From Oscillospiraceae bacterium (lineage in GTDB: Bacteria; Bacillota; Clostridia; Oscillospirales; Oscillospiraceae): 17,967 bases of DNA. A model generated the notes under the pieces. The model was not told the DNA's origin and did not search any database. It saw nothing but the letters and a program-made list of their open reading frames with translations. The number at the start of each line of letters is the position of its first letter. The first letter of the stretch is position 1. Of this stretch, positions 14,173-17,967 are shown one piece after another. The stretch covers positions 1-17,967 of the forward strand of contig JAIEFH010000221.1 in assembly GCA_029067025.1 (NCBI GenBank), given 5' to 3'. The position numbers were made by a program, and so were the translations under genes.

Positions 14173-16296
14173 TTACAAATGCAGCACCCGCGCTTTAATC
14201 TCCCTTGTCTTGCCCTCGTTCCAGAAGTTCTCGCCCAGATAGCCGCAGGTTCGCCGGGTGACGTTCATCTTGGCGTGATCCTTGTTGTGGCAGACCGGGC
14301 ATTCCCACTCGTTGTCATCGTTGACAATGATCTCGCCGTCGTAGCCGCACACCTGGCAGTAGTCGCTCTTGGTGTTGAACTCGGCGTACTGGATGTTGTC
14401 GTAGATGAAGCGCACCACGTCGCGCAAAGCCTCCAGGTTGTGGCGCATATTGGGGATCTCCACGTAGGAGATGCAGCCGCCGCTGGAAATCTTCTGGAAC
14501 TGGCTCTCGAAGGTGAACTTGGAAAAGGCGTCGATGTCCTCCCGCACGTCCACATGATAACTATTCGTGTAATAGCCCTTGTCAGTTACATCAGGTATTG
14601 TCCCAAACCGCTCCTTATCGATGCGGGCGAAGCGGTAGCACAGGCTCTCCGCCGGGGTGCCGTATAGGGCGAAGCCGATGTTGGTCTCCTTCTTCCACCG
14701 GTCGGTGGTGGCGCGCAGGTGGTTCATCAGCCGCAGGGCAAAGTCCTCGCCCTCGGGCTCGGTCTGGGAGCAGCCCTTCACCAGCTTGGTGACCTCATAC
14801 AGCCCGATATAGCCCAAGGAGATGGTGGAGTAGCCGCCGTACAGCAGCTTATCGATGGTCTCGCCCTTGTCCAGCCGGGCAATGGCGCCGTACTGCCAGT
14901 GGATGGGGGATACGTCGGAGCGGATGCCCTTCAAGGCGTTGTGGCGGCACATGAGAGCCTCGAAACACAGATTCAGCCGTTCCTCCAGCAGGGGCCAGAA
15001 CTTGTCCTCGTTCTGGCCGGAGAGGATGCCGATCTGGGGCAGGTTGATGGACACCACGCCCTGGTTGAACCGGCCCTCGAACTTGTAGCTGCCGTCCTCA
15101 TCCTTCCAGGGGGACAGGAAGGAGCGGCAGCCCATGGGGGAGAACACGTTGCCGGCGTAATGCTCCTTCATCTTCTTGGCGGAGATGTAGTCGGGGTACA
15201 TCCGCTTAGCGGAGCACTTGACGGCAAGCTCTGTCAAGTAGTCATACTTGCCGCCGGTGAGGTTGTTGCACTCGTCCAGCACGTACACCAGCTTGGGGAA
15301 GGCGGGGGTGATGTACACGCCCTTCTCGTTCTTGATGCCCTCCAGCCGCTGGGAGAGGATCTCCTGGATGATGGCGGCATTCTCCTCCATGTAGGGGTCG
15401 TCCTCCCGGAGCACCAGGAACAGGGTGACAAAGGGGGACTGGCCGTTGGTGGTCATTAGGGTGTTGATCTGGTACTGGATGGTCTGCACGCCGGAGCGCA
15501 ACTCGTCGCGGGTTCTGGCCTGGGCCAGCTTCTCAATGGTGGCGTCGTCCAGCTCCGGAGCGGTTTCGCGGGTCTTGCGCACGTACTTCTCATAGGTCAG
15601 ACGCAGGTACTTGCCCAGGTGGCTCATCTCCACAGACTGCCCGCCGTACTGGTTGGAGGCCACGCAGGAGATGATCTGGGTGACCACGGTGCAGGCCACC
15701 TGGAAGCTCTTGGGGGACTCAATGAGCTTGCCGTTGATCATGGTGCCGTTGTCCAGCATATCGCCGATGTTCACCAGGCAGCAGTTGAAGATGTGCTGGA
15801 CAAAATAATCGGCGTCATGGAAGTGAAGCACGCCCTCGTCGTGGGCCTTGGAGATATGCTCGGGGAGCAGGATGCGGCGGGTCAGATCCCGGCTCACCTC
15901 GCCGGCGATGTAGTCCCGCTGGGTGGAGGCGATGGCGGTGTTCTTGTTGGCGTTCTCCTCCGCCAGCTCCTTGTTGTCGTTGCGGATCAGGGAGAGGATG
16001 GACTCGTCGGTGGTGTTGGCCTTGCGCACCAGGGCCCGGGTATAGCGGTAGATGATATACGCCTTGGCCAGCTCGTACTTGCCGGCGGCCATCAGCTTAG
16101 TCTCCACCATATCTTGTATATCCTCCACCAGCAGGCGCTTGCGGCCCTTGCCCGCCACGGAGTCGGCGATGGCGTCGATGGACGCATCATCGAGGCGGTA
16201 GGGCTTGTCCACCGCGGCGTTGGCCTTCTGGATGGCGGCCACGATTTTCGCGCGGTCGAACTCGACGATGGAATCGTCTCTCTTGATGACTTTCAT
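14173..16296 (-). CDS. nrdD: Anaerobic (class III) ribonucleoside-triphosphate reductase
   Basis: A 707-residue oxygen-sensitive glycyl-radical enzyme that reduces ribonucleoside triphosphates to dNTPs, with formate as usual reductant. Residues 1-92 are an ATP-cone (VIKRDDSIVEFDRAKIVAAIQKA) for allosteric on/off control. HDADYFVQHIFNCCLVNIGDM (159-180) contains C172/C173, the likely thiyl cysteine region. Four cysteines near the end (C647, C650, C666, C669) form the zinc site. The radical motif is TRRTCGYLG with G685 the expected radical glycine. AAGGGAG lies 7 bases before ATG 16296. It is the first gene of nrdD-nrdG-dut, read from the promoter at 16407-16435. Length and all motifs are typical; no aerobic nrd genes are in the window. 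Confidence 0.98.
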   Translation of the reverse strand: MKVIKRDDSIVEFDRAKIVAAIQKANAAVDKPYRLDDASIDAIADSVAGKGRKRLLVEDIQDMVETKLMAAGKYELAKAYIIYRYTRALVRKANTTDESILSLIRNDNKELAEENANKNTAIASTQRDYIAGEVSRDLTRRILLPEHISKAHDEGVLHFHDADYFVQHIFNCCLVNIGDMLDNGTMINGKLIESPKSFQVACTVVTQIISCVASNQYGGQSVEMSHLGKYLRLTYEKYVRKTRETAPELDDATIEKLAQARTRDELRSGVQTIQYQINTLMTTNGQSPFVTLFLVLREDDPYMEENAAIIQEILSQRLEGIKNEKGVYITPAFPKLVYVLDECNNLTGGKYDYLTELAVKCSAKRMYPDYISAKKMKEHYAGNVFSPMGCRSFLSPWKDEDGSYKFEGRFNQGVVSINLPQIGILSGQNEDKFWPLLEERLNLCFEALMCRHNALKGIRSDVSPIHWQYGAIARLDKGETIDKLLYGGYSTISLGYIGLYEVTKLVKGCSQTEPEGEDFALRLMNHLRATTDRWKKETNIGFALYGTPAESLCYRFARIDKERFGTIPDVTDKGYYTNSYHVDVREDIDAFSKFTFESQFQKISSGGCISYVEIPNMRHNLEALRDVVRFIYDNIQYAEFNTKSDYCQVCGYDGEIIVNDDNEWECPVCHNKDHAKMNVTRRTCGYLGENFWNEGKTREIKARVLHL

Positions 16297-16406
16297 TGGT
16301 AGGCTCCCTTCTCAGTCCCTGATACAGCTTTTTGCGCGCTCCCGGGCCAAAACGCAGGGCCCCTTTGACCAAAGCCTGGAGCGGGTCTAACGGAAGGCGC
16401 TCTATC

Positions 16407-16435
16407 ATCATACTATATCTTGTGGTTTGTGTCAA
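16407..16435 (-). promoter_or_regulatory. Sigma-A promoter of nrdD-nrdG-dut
   Basis: On the minus strand a perfect -35 TTGACA (16430-16435), 17 bases, and -10 TATGAT (16407-16412). Transcription near 16400 gives a leader of about 104 bases. The promoter is embedded in the inverted repeat at 16414-16441. Confidence 0.85.
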
Positions 16436-16441
16436 GATATA
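16414..16441. promoter_or_regulatory. Paired NrdR-box-like operator
   Basis: TATATCTTG (16414-16422) and CAAGATATA (16433-16441) are perfect 9-bp inverted arms separated by 10 bases. Each arm resembles the core of the NrdR box (CwAtATaTwG): CAAGATATAG matches 9 of 10 positions and CAAGATATAC 8 of 10. The boxes overlap the -35 and the spacer/-10 of the nrdD promoter, centres about 20 bases apart, two helical turns. NrdR with bound ATP/dATP represses nrd operons from such paired boxes. The spacing is closer than the commonest arrangement. Confidence 0.65.
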
Positions 16442-16480
16442 CCAGAAATTTTTCGCAAATATTGTATGTGGCTCGTCAAA

Positions 16481-16614
16481 CCCCTTGGAGCGCAAGGGGT
16501 CGCGGGTTTTGTGTCTGTTTTGCGGGTCTGGACATAGACTGGAGTGCACCCAGGCGGGCCCTTCGCCCCTTTGGAGGGCCTGCGGGCGGGCCCCGGCCCC
16601 GGCCCGCCCGCAGG
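16481..16614. repeat. Two perfect GC-rich hairpins upstream of the Cys-rich gene
   Basis: CCCCTTG (16481-16487) pairs with CAAGGGG (16493-16499). A much stronger perfect 14-bp stem joins 16579-16592 and 16601-16614 with an 8-base CCGGCCCC loop; it can be extended with GGAG/CTCC outside. It ends 27 bases before the ribosome binding site at 16641. Neither has a U-run. No clear sigma-A promoter for the following gene was found between 16442 and 16655. Confidence 0.6.
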
Positions 16615-16655
16615 GCTCCTCGCTTGGGATGGGGCCGATGAAAGGAGCGTATTTC

Positions 16656-17624
16656 ATGAGTCAATTCTATCTGAACGGACCTTCCGTGGGCAGCTCCATG
16701 TCCGCAGAGGAGTTTATGGCCGAACCTTGTCAGTGTTCTGGTTCCCAGTCGGGCTGCGGCTGTGACTGCTGCGGGATGGATCACGACTGCCCGGGCGACG
16801 ACTGCCGCCACGAGCAGGAGTGCCGCTGCCAGCAGATGATCTGCTGCTGCCGCCCGGTTCCCGCACCCCCCAAGCCCCCCGAGGTGGACGAAGCCTGCTG
16901 CTGCAAGGAGAGCTTCCGGGCGGCCCTGGGCCTGCTGTGCGACCAGCAGATCTCCAACCTGCTGGACTTCGGCGCGGCGGCCTTTGTCACCAACACCTAT
17001 GTGGCGGGCGCCGACCTGGATTGCAGGAAGCATTCCGGCCACAGCCGCAGCACCGAGGCCGAGGTGGAGGCCGAGGGCAGGCACCGTCCTCCCTGCCCGT
17101 CCTGCTCCGGCGGGGCGTCCGACAACCTGGGAACCCTGTCGGGCAGCTTCCGGCGGTTCGCGCCCTGCAACCGTGACCTGTTGGACATCGAGGCCGAGCT
17201 GCACAGCGAGCGGGGCAAGGACTGTGACTTCACCGCCACCCAGGTGTCCCTGTGCGAGCTGGACGCGGTGGTGCTCCAGGGCGCGGCGGCCTGCGCCGAG
17301 GGCGACCTGACCGCCGACGAGGTGACGGCGCGGAACTTCCGCTGCCTGCGCCAGCGGATCAGCCAGCGGCTCAACCCCTGCAACGTCTGCGGGCAGGATC
17401 AGTGCTCCTGCGCCTGTGACGAGCGGGACTGCTGCTGCGCGGCCGGCCTGCTGGACACCCTGGCCCGGAACAATCTGAGCCGCCGGGTGTCTCTGGCGGC
17501 GGGCCTGCTGGTGCTCCAAGACGTGACCCTGCTGGGCACTGTGGGCAGCGTGCTGGTGCTGGCCAACGACGCGGACGACCGGCTGTACTTTGTCTGTGTC
17601 AACAGCGTGCAGTTCATCGGGTAA
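16656..17624 (+). CDS. Uncharacterised cysteine-rich protein (34 Cys)
   Basis: A 322-residue protein with no signal peptide and no recognised domain. ATG 16656 has AAAGGAG 8 bases upstream. The first 90 residues contain 16 cysteines in short clusters (CGCDCCG, CRCQQMICCC, ACCC) with Pro-rich PVPAPPKPPE. A second set lies mid-chain (PPCPSC) and a third near 285-303 (CNVCGQDQCSCACDERDCCC). The C-terminus (about 295-322 and preceding helix) is hydrophobic and beta-like: LAAGLLVLQDVTLLGTVGSVLVLAN ... LYFVCVNSVQFIG. The pattern recalls cross-linked Cys-rich spore-coat proteins such as CotY/CotZ in spirit, but I see no alignable motif, so this is only a hypothesis; metal storage is the other. It is transcribed divergently from nrdD and followed by a strong terminator. 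Codon use is like the neighbours. Confidence 0.85.
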   Translation: MSQFYLNGPSVGSSMSAEEFMAEPCQCSGSQSGCGCDCCGMDHDCPGDDCRHEQECRCQQMICCCRPVPAPPKPPEVDEACCCKESFRAALGLLCDQQISNLLDFGAAAFVTNTYVAGADLDCRKHSGHSRSTEAEVEAEGRHRPPCPSCSGGASDNLGTLSGSFRRFAPCNRDLLDIEAELHSERGKDCDFTATQVSLCELDAVVLQGAAACAEGDLTADEVTARNFRCLRQRISQRLNPCNVCGQDQCSCACDERDCCCAAGLLDTLARNNLSRRVSLAAGLLVLQDVTLLGTVGSVLVLANDADDRLYFVCVNSVQFIG

Positions 17625-17634
17625 ACAAAATCGC

Positions 17635-17657
17635 GCCCACAGCGCGCGGCGCTGGGC
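17635..17657. repeat. Small hairpin after the Cys-rich gene
   Basis: GCCC..AGCGC pairs with GCGCT..GGGC around a GCG loop. It precedes the main terminator and has no U-run of its own. Confidence 0.4.
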
Positions 17658-17668
17658 AAACGGATTTT

Positions 17669-17702
17669 CGCCCCCTCCGCGGTAGCGGAGGGGGCGGCTT
17701 TT
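17669..17702 (+). terminator. Intrinsic terminator of the Cys-rich gene
   Basis: A perfect 12-bp stem (17669-17680 with 17685-17696) with a GGTA loop is followed by GCTTTTA. It stands between the Cys-rich gene and the convergent VOC gene. Confidence 0.8.
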
Positions 17703-17736
17703 ATGGGTGGCCCGCGACTCAAACTTGCGCGTTATG

Positions 17737-17967
17737 CTATTCTTCTTTGTAACCGCCCGCGATTTCGATCGGATTCCCGTCAGGATCCATAAAGGTAAAA
17801 TACCAATATGGTGAAAACACGTGAATGAAGCGAATTGGCGTCAACTGTGCCGCGATTCCCAATTTTTTGATCCGGTCATATTCCGATTTTAAATCCTCGA
17901 CCCCCAAATTGATGAATACTTTACGGGTATTTGCGTCGTCCGCGATTTTACGCTGATTATCATATAT
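17737..17967 (-). CDS. VOC/glyoxalase-like protein, C-terminal part
   Basis: The last 76 codons of a minus-strand gene; the frame is open to the right edge, so the N-terminus is missing. The segment reads ...KVFINLGVEDLKSEYDRIKKLGI, then YWYFTFMDPDGNPIEIAGGYKEE, the beta-alpha-beta unit of the vicinal oxygen chelate superfamily; FMDPDGNPIEI is its typical terminal motif, with the Glu a likely metal ligand. The family includes glyoxalases, bleomycin-type resistance proteins and dioxygenases, and the reaction cannot be told from this part. Its DNA is visibly richer in A and T than the rest of the window. It converges on the Cys-rich gene. Confidence 0.85.
   Translation of the reverse strand: MYDNQRKIADDANTRKVFINLGVEDLKSEYDRIKKLGIAAQLTPIRFIHVFSPYWYFTFMDPDGNPIEIAGGYKEE

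Noticed and set aside
16530..16545. Sporulation sigma (E/K) -10-like CATA...T upstream of the Cys-rich gene
   Set aside because: CATAGACT fits the loose -10 pattern, but no convincing -35 is found at the right distance, and such short motifs arise by chance.

Overview
The window looks like the chromosome of a GC-rich, anaerobic, low-motility gut Firmicute of the Oscillospiraceae type (Flavonifractor / Pseudoflavonifractor / Lawsonibacter relatives). The grounds are strong AAGGAGG ribosome binding sites, sigma-A promoters, an oxygen-sensitive class III ribonucleotide reductase, an ECF folate transporter S component under a tetrahydrofolate riboswitch, and a Gram-positive S-layer (SLH) protein. 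This placement is inference from gene content and style, not from a marker gene. No tRNA, rRNA, CRISPR array or insertion sequence was found.

Layout. 1-1076 (minus strand): the first 11 codons of a small protein, preceded by a nested inverted repeat that buries its start codon; then folT, with a THF riboswitch, its own promoter and a Shine-Dalgarno-sequestering hairpin. 1106-4491 (plus): a divergent promoter, a leader of tandem GC-rich hairpins, and an OmpR-type response regulator translationally coupled to a large multi-pass histidine kinase, closed by a strong terminator. 4523-5588: a membrane-anchored polyprenyl-phosphate glycosyltransferase (GT2) with its own promoter. 5657-6395: a 152-residue helical protein with three 11-residue repeats and a Cys-rich tail, then a nested inverted repeat and a terminator. 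6420-6735: two tiny overlapping ORFs, the second with a Cys cluster, and a terminator that also lies in the leader of the next gene. 6765-12887: a MalT-like LuxR-family ATPase regulator followed 38 bases later by a 1221-residue secreted S-layer-anchored repeat protein. 13015-16441 (minus): the operon nrdD-nrdG-dut, with a sigma-A promoter overlapped by an inverted pair of NrdR-box-like sites and closed by a UUCG-capped terminator. 16481-17702 (plus): GC-rich hairpins and a 322-residue protein with 34 cysteines. 17737-17967 (minus): the C-terminus of a VOC/glyoxalase-like protein that runs off the edge.

How the genes work together. nrdD-nrdG-dut is a coherent deoxynucleotide module: anaerobic NTP reduction, its radical-SAM activase, and removal of dUTP. 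The regulator and S-layer protein form a probable regulator-target pair at the cell surface. The two-component system and the glycosyltransferase may both concern the envelope, but a terminator and separate promoters divide them. The least explained material is regulatory RNA and small proteins: the nested stem at 30-128, the leader at 1191-1302, the structure at 6275-6340, the paired mini-ORFs at 6420-6679, and the two unrelated cysteine-rich proteins.
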